Shown: piece after piece, positions 10,363-19,300 of the stretch
Numbering within the stretch: position 1 is the first letter of the stretch
Layout of the letters: every line of letters starts with the position of its first letter
Assembly: GCF_002095535.1 (NCBI RefSeq)
Contig: NZ_MLJI01000001.1
Location: forward strand, 3,027,832-3,091,831
Length of the DNA stretch: 64,000 nt
Origin: Pantoea cypripedii
GTDB lineage: Bacteria; Pseudomonadota; Gammaproteobacteria; Enterobacterales; Enterobacteriaceae
Reading direction: 5' to 3'
Made by a program: the position numbers and the translations under genes
Notes under the pieces: model-generated
Database searches by the model: none
Seen by the model: only the letters and a program-made list of their open reading frames with translations
Told to the model about the DNA's origin: nothing

Positions 10363-10380
10363 AGTGTAAACGCATACACT
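10363..10380. promoter_or_regulatory. LacI/GalR-type palindromic operator candidate
   Basis: A perfect inverted repeat AGTGTA-AACGCA-TACACT lies in the divergent ipdC/aldo-keto reductase intergenic region. It resembles LacI-family operators (GTGTAA-CG-TTACAC type). It ends just upstream of a TATGCT -10-like hexamer at 10384-10389, so it would overlap the promoter of the aldo-keto reductase. No LacI-type regulator gene is visible in the window. Confidence 0.45.
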
Positions 10381-10427
10381 GCTATGCTAATGACACTTTC
10401 TCCTTCCCTTTGCGACAGGAACGCTGC

Positions 10428-11417
10428 ATGACTGCTTTTCCCCATCCCGAACGCTATCAACAAATGCAATACCGCCGCAGTGGACGTAGCGGCCTGAAAT
10501 TGCCCGCCATTTCTCTCGGCCTGTGGCACAACTTTGGTGATAGTACCAGGGTTGATAACAGCCGCACGCTGCTGCGTCATGCCTTCGACCGTGGCATCAC
10601 GCATTTCGACCTTGCGAATAACTACGGGCCACCGCCGGGTTCCGCAGAAGAGAATTTTGGCCGTATTCTGCGGGAAGATTTTCGTGGCTATCGCGATGAA
10701 CTGGTGATTTCCACCAAAGCCGGTTACACCATGTGGGACGGCCCTTACGGCGACTGGGGTTCACGCAAATATCTGATTTCCAGTCTCGATCAAAGCCTGA
10801 AACGGATGGGGCTGGAGTACGTCGATATCTTTTATCATCACCGTCCGGACCCCGAAACGCCGCTGGAGGAAACCATGCGCGCGCTGGATCAGGTGGTACG
10901 TCAGGGCAAAGCGCTGTATGCCGCGATATCAAACTATCCGGCAGAGAAAGCCGCCGAAGCGATTGCCATCCTGCGTGACCTGGGCACTCCCTGCCTGATT
11001 CATCAGCCACGTTATTCGATGTTTGAACGCGCGCCGGAACAGGGCTTGCTGGATGTGCTGGGTGAGAATGGTGTGGGTTGTATCGCGTTCTCACCGCTGG
11101 CTGGCGGCGTGCTGACTGACCGCTATTTGCAGGGCATTCCCGAAGATTCGCGTGTTGCCAGCGGCAGCAAGTTCCTGCGTGAAGATCAGCTGACGCAGGA
11201 AAAAATGGTGAAAGTTCACGCCTTGCACGCCATCGCCCAGCAACGTGGGCAGAAGCTGGCGCAGATGGCGCTGAGCTGGGTGCTGCGTGACGCGCGTATC
11301 ACTTCGGTATTAATTGGTGCCAGCAAAACCGCGCAAATTGATGACGCCGTTGACATGCTGAGCCAGCCGGAGCTGAGCCAGGAAGAACTTCAGGCTATCA
11401 CGGCAATTTTGATGTAA
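10428..11417 (+). CDS. Aldo-keto reductase, YghZ/Gpr (L-glyceraldehyde 3-phosphate reductase) type
   Basis: A 329-residue NADPH-dependent TIM-barrel reductase of the AKR superfamily. The catalytic tetrad is visible as D61, Y66 (DLANNYGPPPGSAEENFGR), K97 (ISTKAGY) and H138 (FYHHRPD). Similarity to E. coli YghZ is strong through the middle (GSRKYL, SLDQSLKRMGLEYVDIF). An in-frame TTG exists at 10410, but the ATG at 10428 has an AGGA ribosome-binding site and matches the family N-terminus (HPERYQQMQYR). Likely roles are detoxification of reactive aldehydes or L-GAP reduction. It is transcribed divergently from ipdC. Confidence 0.88.
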   Translation: MTAFPHPERYQQMQYRRSGRSGLKLPAISLGLWHNFGDSTRVDNSRTLLRHAFDRGITHFDLANNYGPPPGSAEENFGRILREDFRGYRDELVISTKAGYTMWDGPYGDWGSRKYLISSLDQSLKRMGLEYVDIFYHHRPDPETPLEETMRALDQVVRQGKALYAAISNYPAEKAAEAIAILRDLGTPCLIHQPRYSMFERAPEQGLLDVLGENGVGCIAFSPLAGGVLTDRYLQGIPEDSRVASGSKFLREDQLTQEKMVKVHALHAIAQQRGQKLAQMALSWVLRDARITSVLIGASKTAQIDDAVDMLSQPELSQEELQAITAILM

Positions 11418-11576
11418 CCGCTTTCCCGCCCGGCCAACGCCGGGCGCCTTCCGTAGCAGAAAACTCTTATTTCAGATTTTCCTCAGCGCTTTCGGACTGC
11501 TTCTTAAAGCTTTACTGGTCCGATATGGCAAACTAGCGCAACGGCAGCAACCGATAAGCTGCCGCAAAGGAGAATT

Positions 11577-11924
11577 ATGAAACGTGGAATTTTGTTTGCC
11601 GCTTTGCTGGCAACGCTGTCACCCCTGGCCCTACACACAGCCCATGCCAGTGGCGCCACCATTAACCTGGCACCCGGCATCACCCTGCAATTAGGCGATC
11701 GCGATAATCGTGGTTATTACTGGGACGGTGGTCGCTGGCGCGAACCGCGCTGGTGGAACGATCGTTATCGCTACCAGGACCATCGCTGGTGGCGTCATGA
11801 AGAGTGGCGTCGTCATCAGGCGTGGGAGCGTGAACGTGAACGTCGTCGCCATGAACGCTGGCGTTATGAACATCGTCATGACCATCATGATCGCGGTCGT
11901 GGCCATGATCACGACCGTTGGTGA
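11577..11924 (+). CDS. ypeC: YpeC-like secreted protein (DUF2502) with expanded His/Arg-rich tail
   Basis: A 115-residue protein with a signal peptide (hydrophobic 4-20, likely cleavage after AHA at 22-24). A short conserved segment follows (INLAPGITLQLGDRDNRGYYWDGGRWRE), which matches E. coli YpeC, also encoded next to mntH. The rest (about 50-115) is low-complexity His/Arg/Trp/Glu with repeated RHER/HDHD-like stretches. Function is unknown. The His-rich tail could bind metal, which would fit the neighbouring manganese transporter, but that is inference. A ribosome-binding site AAAGGAG precedes the ATG. Confidence 0.82.
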   Translation: MKRGILFAALLATLSPLALHTAHASGATINLAPGITLQLGDRDNRGYYWDGGRWREPRWWNDRYRYQDHRWWRHEEWRRHQAWERERERRRHERWRYEHRHDHHDRGRGHDHDRW

Positions 11925-11930
11925 TTCATA

Positions 11931-11956
11931 AAGGGTGCGCTTGATGCGCACCTTTT
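11931..11956. terminator. Bidirectional terminator between ypeC and mntH
   Basis: Arms GGGTGCGC and GCGCACC separated by TTGAT are followed by TTTTTT on the plus strand and preceded by AA on the other. They lie between convergent ypeC and mntH. Confidence 0.75.
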
Positions 11957-13198
11957 TTATAACCCCAGCGCCTGCCCGACCAGCAGATAGATATTCAGCG
12001 TCACCACCAGCACCACGATCACCCAGCCAATGGTTTGCATCACTCGTGAGTTGACCATTTCCTCACCCATCAGCTCACGATTGCCGGTGAAAAACAGCAG
12101 CGGTACCAGCGCCAGTGCGATACCAAAACTCAGTAACACCTGGCTGAGTATCAGAATCCGTGTCGGATCCCAGCCTGCCCAGATAACAATAAAGGAAGGC
12201 AACATGGTAATGGTGCGACGCAGCCACAGCGGGATATGAAAACGGATAAACCCCTGCATCACCACCTGCCCGGCCAGCGTACCGACCACGGTGGAAGAAA
12301 GACCGGCTGCCACCAGACTCAGACCAAATACCGTCGCCGCCGCGTGGCTTAACAGCGGTTGCAGCGTCAGATAGGCCTGATCAAGATCGGCAATCCCGCT
12401 ATGGCCACTAAAGTGAAAGGCTGCCGCAGCGGTTGCCATCATCGCCAGGTTAACAAATCCGGCAATGGTCATGGCGATAGCCACATCCAGTTTGGTGGAG
12501 GAGTAACGCTGCCCTTTGGTGCCCTGATTACCATATTGGGTCAACGCCGAATGCAGATAAATCACATGCGGCATGATGGTTGCCCCCAGCACACCGGCCG
12601 CGAGGAACACCGCATCAGAAGTCGGCAACGATGGCAGCGCCATGCCGGTGATGAGTTCACTGACCTTCGGCTGTGAGAAGAACAACTCAACAATATAAGC
12701 CGCCGCGACAAACATCAGCAGGCCGCCAATCACCAGTTCCAGTGGCTTTTGCCCGCGATTTTGCAGCATCAGAATCAGGTAAGTGGCAATGCCTGTCAGC
12801 ACCGCCCCCTGCAATAGGGAGATACCCAGTAACAACTTAAAGCCGAGTGCCGCCCCAATAAATTCCGCTAAATCGGTGGCCATGGCGATGATTTCGGCCT
12901 GAACCCAGTAAAACCACACTGCCGGACGCGGAAAGCGATCACGGATGTGTTCCGCGAGATTTTTGCCGGTGGCGATACCCAGCTTGGCCGACATGAGTTG
13001 GATCAGCGCAGCCATAATGTTTGCCCAGACCACCACCCACAGCAATTTGTAGCCGTAGGCAGCCCCCGCCTGGATATTGGTAGCAAAGTTACCAGGATCG
13101 ATATAACCGATGGCCGCGATGAAGGCCGGTCCCAGCAACGCGAGTTTAACCTTTCTGGCTCCGCGAGCGGCGCGCTCTGCGGTGCGGCTTTCTGACAT
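11957..13198 (-). CDS. mntH: Mn2+/Fe2+:H+ symporter MntH (NRAMP)
   Basis: A 413-residue NRAMP-family inner-membrane proton-coupled manganese importer, about the length of E. coli MntH. The metal-binding first helix motif DPGNFATN and the helix-6 segment [11 protein letters not shown] are both present, along with about eleven hydrophobic segments. The upstream region carries an MntR-type operator at 13302-13324, consistent with Mn-dependent repression. It is divergent from nupC and convergent with ypeC. Confidence 0.96.
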   Translation of the reverse strand: MSESRTAERAARGARKVKLALLGPAFIAAIGYIDPGNFATNIQAGAAYGYKLLWVVVWANIMAALIQLMSAKLGIATGKNLAEHIRDRFPRPAVWFYWVQAEIIAMATDLAEFIGAALGFKLLLGISLLQGAVLTGIATYLILMLQNRGQKPLELVIGGLLMFVAAAYIVELFFSQPKVSELITGMALPSLPTSDAVFLAAGVLGATIMPHVIYLHSALTQYGNQGTKGQRYSSTKLDVAIAMTIAGFVNLAMMATAAAAFHFSGHSGIADLDQAYLTLQPLLSHAAATVFGLSLVAAGLSSTVVGTLAGQVVMQGFIRFHIPLWLRRTITMLPSFIVIWAGWDPTRILILSQVLLSFGIALALVPLLFFTGNRELMGEEMVNSRVMQTIGWVIVVLVVTLNIYLLVGQALGL

Positions 13199-13570
13199 AG
13201 TTTTTGACCCTGTCTTAACGCTTGTTTACCCGCACAGGTTACGGGGCATTCAAGGCAAGTGAAATATGGTTATAGTTATCGCTTTAATAGATAGTGCTAT
13301 AAAGTATAGCCTTTGCTATACCTTGCGGTAAAGCCAGGTTTTGCCAAAATTTACACAACAGGATTCAATCTACCCTCGGCTTATTTTATAGACAATCCCT
13401 TTGTGGTTATTTTTCTTGTAAAGGAGGTGTGAAGAACTTGTGATGGCTGAGACTTATCCGAGAAATATGTCGATACCGAATACTTATAATGTGGTTTAGA
13501 TCTCGTTTTTAAGTAACGCGTTACATAGAATACGCAGCAAAATACAACCCTCCTCAAATTTGGAGCCGAC
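13199..13570. other. mntH/nupC divergent intergenic region
   Basis: A 372-base non-coding interval between divergent genes. It holds an MntR operator (13302-13324) on the mntH side and, on the nupC side, a TATAAT hexamer at 13485-13490 with no good -35, which would suit an activator-dependent promoter. E. coli nupC is activated by CRP, but I do not see a convincing CRP palindrome here. No credible small gene was found. Confidence 0.6.
13302..13324. promoter_or_regulatory. MntR operator upstream of mntH
   Basis: The palindrome AAGTATAGCCTTTGCTATAC has a 14-base core, ATAGCCTTTGCTAT, identical to the core of the E. coli MntR site as I recall it. It lies about 105 bases upstream of the mntH start codon, in the expected promoter zone. 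Confidence 0.8.
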
Positions 13571-14761
13571 ATGTCCCATATTTTGCACTTTCTTTTAGCA
13601 TTGGTGGTGGTAGCCGTGCTGGCCTTGCTGGTCAGTCACGATCGTAAAAGCATCCGTATTCGCTATATCGTTCAGCTTCTGGTGATTGAAGTTCTGCTTG
13701 CCTGGTTCTTCCTTAACTCTGAAGCGGGCCTCGGCTTCGTAAAAGGGTTTGCCGGTCTGTTTGACCATCTGCTGAAGTACGCGGCAGAAGGCACCAACTT
13801 CGTGTTCGGCAATATGAATGAAAAAGGCCTCGCCTTCTTCTTCCTTAATGTTCTGTGCCCGATCGTCTTTATCTCCGCCCTGATCGGTATTTTGCAACAC
13901 TTCCGCATCCTGCCATGGGTGATTCGTGGCATCGGTACCGTGCTGTCAAAAATCAATGGCATGGGCAAGCTGGAATCCTTTAACGCCGTCAGCTCTCTGA
14001 TTCTGGGACAGTCAGAAAACTTTATCGCTTATAAGGATATCCTCGGCAAAATGTCACAGCGCCGCATGTACACCATGGCCGCCACCGCGATGTCAACGGT
14101 GTCGATGTCAATCGTTGGTGCTTACATGACCATGCTGCAACCGAAATATGTGGTCGCCGCGCTGGTGCTGAATATGTTCAGTACCTTTATCGTGCTGTCG
14201 CTGATCAACCCGTACCGCGTTGATAGTGAAGAAGATCTGCAATTGCAGGACCTGCATAAAGGCCAGAGCTTCTTCGAAATGCTGGGTGAATACATCCTGG
14301 CTGGTTTCCGCGTTGCCATCATCGTCGCAGCAATGCTGATCGGCTTTATCGCCCTGATTTCCGGCCTGAATGCGTTGTTTGATGTGATCTTCGGCATCAG
14401 CTTCCAGGGCGTGCTGGGTTATGTCTTCTACCCGTTTGCCTGGGTGATGGGTGTACCATCTAACGAAGCGTTGCAGGTTGGCAGCATCATGGCAACCAAA
14501 CTGGTTTCTAACGAATTCGTTGCGATGATGGATCTGCAGAAAATTGCCGGTCAGCTCTCTCCGCATGCGGAAGGCATCCTGTCAGTGTTCCTCGTTTCCT
14601 TCGCCAACTTCTCTTCTATCGGCATTGTTGCGGGTGCGATTAAAGGCCTGAATGAAGAACAAGGCAATGTGGTTTCCCGCTTTGGCCTGAAACTGCTGTA
14701 CGGCTCTACCCTGGTGAGCGTGCTTTCTGCCGCGATTGCCGGTCTGGTGCTGGCATTCTGA
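13571..14761 (+). CDS. nupC: Nucleoside:H+ symporter NupC
   Basis: A 396-residue concentrative nucleoside transporter of the inner membrane, closely similar to E. coli NupC. Motifs include [15 protein letters not shown], the [20 protein letters not shown] segment and the C-terminal [14 protein letters not shown] region. It is slightly shorter than E. coli NupC in a loop after the NALF segment. It would import pyrimidine nucleosides and adenosine by proton symport. A hairpin terminator follows at 14768-14787. Confidence 0.96.
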   Translation: MSHILHFLLALVVVAVLALLVSHDRKSIRIRYIVQLLVIEVLLAWFFLNSEAGLGFVKGFAGLFDHLLKYAAEGTNFVFGNMNEKGLAFFFLNVLCPIVFISALIGILQHFRILPWVIRGIGTVLSKINGMGKLESFNAVSSLILGQSENFIAYKDILGKMSQRRMYTMAATAMSTVSMSIVGAYMTMLQPKYVVAALVLNMFSTFIVLSLINPYRVDSEEDLQLQDLHKGQSFFEMLGEYILAGFRVAIIVAAMLIGFIALISGLNALFDVIFGISFQGVLGYVFYPFAWVMGVPSNEALQVGSIMATKLVSNEFVAMMDLQKIAGQLSPHAEGILSVFLVSFANFSSIGIVAGAIKGLNEEQGNVVSRFGLKLLYGSTLVSVLSAAIAGLVLAF

Positions 14762-14767
14762 TGCACG

Positions 14768-14787
14768 GGGCGAGCTGCGGCTCGCCC
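14768..14787 (+). terminator. Terminator after nupC
   Basis: A hairpin with arms GGGCGAGC and GCTCGCCC and a 4-base loop, followed by a pyrimidine-rich TTCCCTTCTT tract, begins 7 bases after the nupC stop. Confidence 0.65.
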
Positions 14788-14953
14788 TTCCCTTCTTAAT
14801 TATACCTATCCGTTATATCTCATTTTTTCACGCCTCTCGCCGCGCCCGCTCCTGCTTCACCACTTCACGCAAAACCTTTGCACAATATTGAATTTCCGTT
14901 GCCACCGCCTGCGCCCGTAGCTTTTCTCCCTGACGTCACATCAGGAGAACAGC

Positions 14954-16042
14954 ATGAGCATTCAATTCCTTGGCATGATTGGCCACCGTCTCGCCTCCGA
15001 GATTATCCCGGCCAGCGGCTCGTTATTTGATAAAGATTACATCGCCCGTTTTGCCCGCGCCCATGAAGACGCCGGGTTTGACCGTATTCTGGTCGGTTAC
15101 TGGTCCGATCAACCCGATGGGTTCCTGGTGACCGCCCACGCGGCAGCCCATACCAGCAAACTGAAATTCCTTCTGGCGCATCGACCAGGCTTTGTCGCAC
15201 CCACGCTGGCCGCACGTAAACTGGCTTCGCTCGATCATCTTACCGATGGCCGCCTGGCGGTGCATATCATCAGTGGTGGCAGCGATAGCGAACAACGTCG
15301 CGACGGCGATTTCCGCAATAAAACCGAACGCTATGCACGAACCGATGAGTTTTTGACGGTGCTGAAGCAGAGTCTGGAATCGACGCAGCCCTATGACCAC
15401 CAGGGAACCTGGTATCAGGCCGAACAGGCCTTTTCCGCTATCAAACCGTTGCAGAAAAAGCTGCCGATCTACTTTGGTGGTTCGTCAGCGGAAGCCATTG
15501 ACGTTGCCGCGCGTCATGCGGATGTGTTTGCGTTGTGGGGCGAGCCGCTTAACGGGGCGGAAGAAACGGTTCGCAACGTGCGTGCCGCTGCGGCGCAACA
15601 GGGAAGGAACATCGATTTTAATATTTCCTTCCGTCCGATTCTCGGCAAAACCGAAAAAGAAGCCTGGGAGCGCGCCGAGTATATCCGCGCCACCGCCGAA
15701 AAGCAGCTGGAGGAAACCGGTTATACCTTCGGTCTGCCAAAACCTCAGAGCGTCGGTGCGCAACGCCTGCTGGCTGCCGCTAACCAAGGCGATCGACTGG
15801 ATAAAGTGCTGTGGACCGGCGTCGCCAAACTGGTGAAGGGGGGCTACAACTCGACAGCGTTGGTGGGAACCCCAGAACAGGTGTCGGATGCGCTACTCGA
15901 TTACTATCGCCTCGGCATTCACAGCGTGTTGATTCGCGGCTTCGATCCGCTCAATGACGTGGTGGAATATGGCCGCGAGCTGCTGCCGCTGACGCGGGAA
16001 AAAGTGGCTGCCCTCGATAGCAAACAAAAAAGGAGTGCCTGA
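14954..16042 (+). CDS. LLM-class flavin-dependent monooxygenase, SsuD (alkanesulfonate)-like
   Basis: A 362-residue luciferase-like TIM-barrel enzyme. SsuD-type features include the FLLAHRPGFVAPTLAARKLASL strand-helix (split by family motifs RPG and PT.AARQ), YFGGSSAEAIDVAA and the C-terminal GYNSTALVGTPEQV segment. Such enzymes use FMNH2 and O2 to cleave a C-S bond and release sulfite from sulfonates or sulfones. It is the first gene of a tight cluster: its TGA overlaps the ATG of the binding-protein gene. A strong AGGAG ribosome-binding site precedes the ATG. No flavin reductase (SsuE-like) gene lies nearby. Confidence 0.85.
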   Translation: MSIQFLGMIGHRLASEIIPASGSLFDKDYIARFARAHEDAGFDRILVGYWSDQPDGFLVTAHAAAHTSKLKFLLAHRPGFVAPTLAARKLASLDHLTDGRLAVHIISGGSDSEQRRDGDFRNKTERYARTDEFLTVLKQSLESTQPYDHQGTWYQAEQAFSAIKPLQKKLPIYFGGSSAEAIDVAARHADVFALWGEPLNGAEETVRNVRAAAAQQGRNIDFNISFRPILGKTEKEAWERAEYIRATAEKQLEETGYTFGLPKPQSVGAQRLLAAANQGDRLDKVLWTGVAKLVKGGYNSTALVGTPEQVSDALLDYYRLGIHSVLIRGFDPLNDVVEYGRELLPLTREKVAALDSKQKRSA

Positions 16043-17022
16043 TGCGCCTGGCTGCTTTATTTGTTGGTCTGACTCTGGCGTTATCCCTTAATCCGCTGTT
16101 TGCGGCGGAAAAAGTCACCCTGCGGCTGGGCGATGTCAAAGGTGATCGCTTTGCCGCGCTGAAAGCCTCGGGTGAACTCAACAACCTGCCATACGATCTT
16201 AAACTGACGGCGTTTGATTCGGGTGCGCCGGTGCAGGAGGCCCTGAACGCAGGCGCGCTGGATGTCGGTTTCACTGGCGATCTGCCGTTCCTGTTTGTCT
16301 ATGCCGCAGGTGCGCCGGTTAAAGCCGTGGGGGCGTGGCAAAACAATCCCGATAGCATTGCCCTGCTCACCCGTCCCAATGCCGGGGTGCACAGCCTGCA
16401 GGATCTGAAAGGCAAACAAATTGCGGTGAATCGCGGTGGATGGGGCCATTACCTGATCCTTGGTCTGCTGGAACGTGCGGGCCTGAAACCTGATGACGTC
16501 ACGCTGCGTTTTCTCGGCCCGGTTGATGGCCGTGCCGCGTTAACTTCCGGCGCGGTTGCCGCCTGGGCTCCGTGGGAACCGTACATTGCCACCTCCACTG
16601 CCGTGGATGGCACGGTACGTGTACCGCAGGGAGGCGGCAAGGGGATTATGTCTGGTTACTCTTACGCACTGGCGCGCGATGAAGCGCTGAGCAATCCGGA
16701 AAAACGCAAAGCCATTGCCGATTTGCTGGTGCGTTTAGCTAAAGCCCAGGTCTGGGCGCAGCATCATCCCGAAGAGTTCGCCCGTGTGCTGGGTAAAACC
16801 CTCAACATGCCAACGAACATCACTGCCAGCTGGATTGCGGATGCCCGTATCCGTCCTTTGGTGTTTGACGCCAGCCTGATTGGCACCCTGCAAAAATCAG
16901 CGGATTTCTTCCACCGCTACCAGGTGCTGCCAAAACAGGTCGATGTCAGCAAAGCCTTTGATTTCAGTCTGGCGGCGGGAGCCAACCAGGTGGCGAAAAG
17001 TGCCCAGGGGGATAAATCGTGA
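16042..17022 (+). CDS. Periplasmic substrate-binding protein, SsuA/sulfonate type
   Basis: A 326-residue protein with a Sec signal peptide (MRLAALFVGLTLALSL, cleavage likely after LFA at about residue 21). The mature part is NMT1/SsuA-like: LKLTAFDSGAPVQEALNAGALDVGFTGDLP, then LQDLKGKQIAVNRGGWGHYL. This family binds aliphatic sulfonates, taurine or related anions for an ABC importer. No permease or ATPase gene is in the cluster, so it would have to work with components encoded elsewhere. Start and stop overlap both neighbours (4 bases or less), indicating one operon. Confidence 0.82.
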   Translation: MRLAALFVGLTLALSLNPLFAAEKVTLRLGDVKGDRFAALKASGELNNLPYDLKLTAFDSGAPVQEALNAGALDVGFTGDLPFLFVYAAGAPVKAVGAWQNNPDSIALLTRPNAGVHSLQDLKGKQIAVNRGGWGHYLILGLLERAGLKPDDVTLRFLGPVDGRAALTSGAVAAWAPWEPYIATSTAVDGTVRVPQGGGKGIMSGYSYALARDEALSNPEKRKAIADLLVRLAKAQVWAQHHPEEFARVLGKTLNMPTNITASWIADARIRPLVFDASLIGTLQKSADFFHRYQVLPKQVDVSKAFDFSLAAGANQVAKSAQGDKS

Positions 17023-17609
17023 GTGAGCTTCAGCATCATCGTTTACGAACCTTTGTCGGTAATCTGGCGCAACTGCTCGATAGCCAGCCCGATGAACAAA
17101 CCATTTTGCAACGTGGCAGTAACTGGCTGAGCGAGTTAATTCGTCATGATGACTGGCTGGATGATGCCTTTAGCCAGCCACATGCGCAGCATTATCAACA
17201 ATATTTACTCTACGCCGATGCACAGCAACGCTTCTCGGTAGTGAGTTTTGTCTGGGGGCCGGGCCAGCAAACACCAATTCACGACCATCGCGTCTGGGGT
17301 TTGATTGGCATGTTACGCGGGGCGGAAATTTCGCAGTCCTGGCAAGCGGGACCGCAGGGATTGCAACCGGAAGGCCCGCCAGTACGGCTGGAGCCAGGCA
17401 GCGTTGAGGCGGTGTCACCCACCGTGGGTGATATTCATCGCGTCAGCAATGCCTTTGACGACCGCGTCTCCATCAGTATCCACGTTTATGGCGCGAATAT
17501 TGGCGCGGTTAAGCGTGCGGTGTATCGCGAGGACGGCAGCGAAAAGGTGTTTATCTCCGGTTATAGCAACCGTTATTTACCCAACATCTGGGATCTTTCA
17601 AATGACTAA
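17019..17609 (+). CDS. Cysteine dioxygenase type I (cupin)
   Basis: A 196-residue cupin that would oxidise cysteine (or a related thiol such as mercaptopropionate) to its sulfinate with O2. The three iron-binding histidines are visible as H88 and H90 in PIHDHRVWGLIGML and H140 in GDIHRVSN. The bacterial 3-His thiol dioxygenases lack the Cys-Tyr crosslink and vary in substrate, so cysteine is the likeliest but not proven substrate. The GTG start overlaps the binding-protein stop, and its own stop overlaps the rhodanese start by 8 bases. Confidence 0.82.
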   Translation: MSELQHHRLRTFVGNLAQLLDSQPDEQTILQRGSNWLSELIRHDDWLDDAFSQPHAQHYQQYLLYADAQQRFSVVSFVWGPGQQTPIHDHRVWGLIGMLRGAEISQSWQAGPQGLQPEGPPVRLEPGSVEAVSPTVGDIHRVSNAFDDRVSISIHVYGANIGAVKRAVYREDGSEKVFISGYSNRYLPNIWDLSND

Positions 17610-19212
17610 ACCGATTTTCCCGTTGCGCCAGGTGGCCGACATTGTGGCAGCGCTGCGTCAGCAGCAGGAAGTGGCACTGGTGGATGTACGCGACGAAGCG
17701 CTGTATGCCACTGGTCATCCGTTGTTTGCCGTGAACATTCCCTTATCCAAACTGGAGCTGGAGTGGCTGGATCGTATTCCCCGGCGCGAGACGGTCATCA
17801 CCTTGTACGATAATGGCGAAGGTCTGGCACAAACGGCGGCGGAACGTATATCCGCGCTGGGTTATCACAACGTCGCGCTGCTGGCTGGCGATTTGCAGGG
17901 CTGGCAGGATGCGGGTGGCGAGCTGTTTATTGATGTTAATTCCCCCAGCAAGGCCTTTGGTGAACTGGTGGAACATCATAATCAGACGCCATCGCTGGCG
18001 GCTGATGAGGTACATGCGTTGCTGGCAAGCGGCAACGATGTGGTGGTACTGGATGCGCGTCGTTTTGATGAATTCCAGACCATGAGTATTCCCGGTGCGA
18101 CCAGCGTGCCGGGTGGTGAACTGGTGCTGCGGGTGCGCGACCTGGCCCCTTCACCGAATACTACGGTGATCGTGAACTGTGCGGGCCGTACCCGCAGCAT
18201 TATCGGCACGCAATCGCTGGTGAATGCCGGTATCCGCAACCCGGTTTATGCGCTGCGCAACGGCACTATCGGCTGGACGCTGGCCGGGCATCCGCTCGAA
18301 ACAGGACAGACGCGCCGTTACGAAACCACCAGCGAAACCGCCCAACGACAGGCAGCAGCTAAGGCGCGTCAGTTGGCTGACCAGGCAGGCGTGGCGCGTA
18401 TTCACCTCTCTGCCCTGGCCGATCTTCAGCAGGAAAACCGCACCAGCTATCTATTCGATGTGCGTGATGCACAGGAGTATGCAGCAGGCCATCTGCCTGG
18501 CAGTCGCCATGTACCCGGCGGGCAACTGGTGCAGGAGACCGATCATTACGCCAGCGTTCGTGGTGCGAGGATTGTGCTGATCGATGATGACAACGTACGC
18601 GCCAATATGACGGCATCCTGGCTGGCGCAGCTTGGCTGGCAGGTATCAGTGCTGGATGGATTACAACCCAGTGACTTTAGCGCTAGCGGGCCATGGCAGG
18701 CACAGGTCCCCCCCGTCGCCCATCCCGAGTTTGTCTCACCAGAGCAACTCGCCAGCTGGCTGGATGAGGGGCAAACTCAGGTGCTGGATTTCACTACGCG
18801 CGCCAATCATCTCAATAGCCATATCCCCGGTGCCGCCTGGCTGCTGCGCTCAACTCTGCAACAACAGGGAAAAGCGTTGCTTCCCGAGGCGCGGCGTTAT
18901 GTGCTGACCTGCGGCAGCAGCTTGCTGGCGGGTTATGCTGTGGAACAGGTCGCCGAACTGACCGGGAAGCCGGTCTATGTCCTGGCGGGAGGCAACGCCG
19001 CCTGGCGTGCCGCGGGTCTGCCGACTGAGCAGGGAGCACAACAATTGCTGTCACCATCGATAGATCGTTATCGCCGCCCGTATGAGGGCACCGATATCGC
19101 ACCCGCGGTGATGCAGGCGTATCTCGACTGGGAATATGGCCTGGTGGCACAGCTGGATCGCGACGGGACGCATGGGTTCCGCGTACTGAAACCGCTAGCT
19201 CAGGGCCAGTAA
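17602..19212 (+). CDS. Four-domain rhodanese-like sulfurtransferase
   Basis: A 536-residue protein made of four tandem rhodanese homology domains (about 7-110, 130-235, 265-360, 378-480). Domain 2 has a catalytic Cys at C193 in NCAGRTRS, and domain 4 has C437 in TCGSSLLAG. Domains 1 and 3 have Asp at the equivalent loops (TLYDNGEG, LIDDDNVR), so they look inactive. The frame is open further upstream to 17305, but the ATG at 17602 is chosen because it overlaps the preceding stop and gives a natural domain start. It would handle sulfane sulfur or sulfite from the cluster's reactions; that role is inferred from context. Confidence 0.82.
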   Translation: MTKPIFPLRQVADIVAALRQQQEVALVDVRDEALYATGHPLFAVNIPLSKLELEWLDRIPRRETVITLYDNGEGLAQTAAERISALGYHNVALLAGDLQGWQDAGGELFIDVNSPSKAFGELVEHHNQTPSLAADEVHALLASGNDVVVLDARRFDEFQTMSIPGATSVPGGELVLRVRDLAPSPNTTVIVNCAGRTRSIIGTQSLVNAGIRNPVYALRNGTIGWTLAGHPLETGQTRRYETTSETAQRQAAAKARQLADQAGVARIHLSALADLQQENRTSYLFDVRDAQEYAAGHLPGSRHVPGGQLVQETDHYASVRGARIVLIDDDNVRANMTASWLAQLGWQVSVLDGLQPSDFSASGPWQAQVPPVAHPEFVSPEQLASWLDEGQTQVLDFTTRANHLNSHIPGAAWLLRSTLQQQGKALLPEARRYVLTCGSSLLAGYAVEQVAELTGKPVYVLAGGNAAWRAAGLPTEQGAQQLLSPSIDRYRRPYEGTDIAPAVMQAYLDWEYGLVAQLDRDGTHGFRVLKPLAQGQ

Positions 19213-19225
19213 CTGCATGTACTGA

Positions 19226-19282
19226 TAGCGGCGTGATTTTTCGGCATTGTGCACGGAATTGCGCGATAAATCGCGCCGCTAC
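19226..19282. repeat. Dispersed hairpin repeat, degenerate inverted pair
   Basis: A right arm GCGCGATAAATCGCGCCGCTAC is in inverted orientation to a degenerate left arm TAGCGGCGTGATTTTTCGGC. The same element recurs at 37335, 46922 and 62571. It lies just after the rhodanese gene and before the two-gene islet. Confidence 0.75.
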
Positions 19283-19300
19283 AGTTATGCAGGCTTTTGA

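Noticed and set aside
13439..13454. TGTGA half-site upstream of nupC as a CRP site
   Set aside because: The second half matches only two of five positions and the spacing to the TATAAT is not a standard class.
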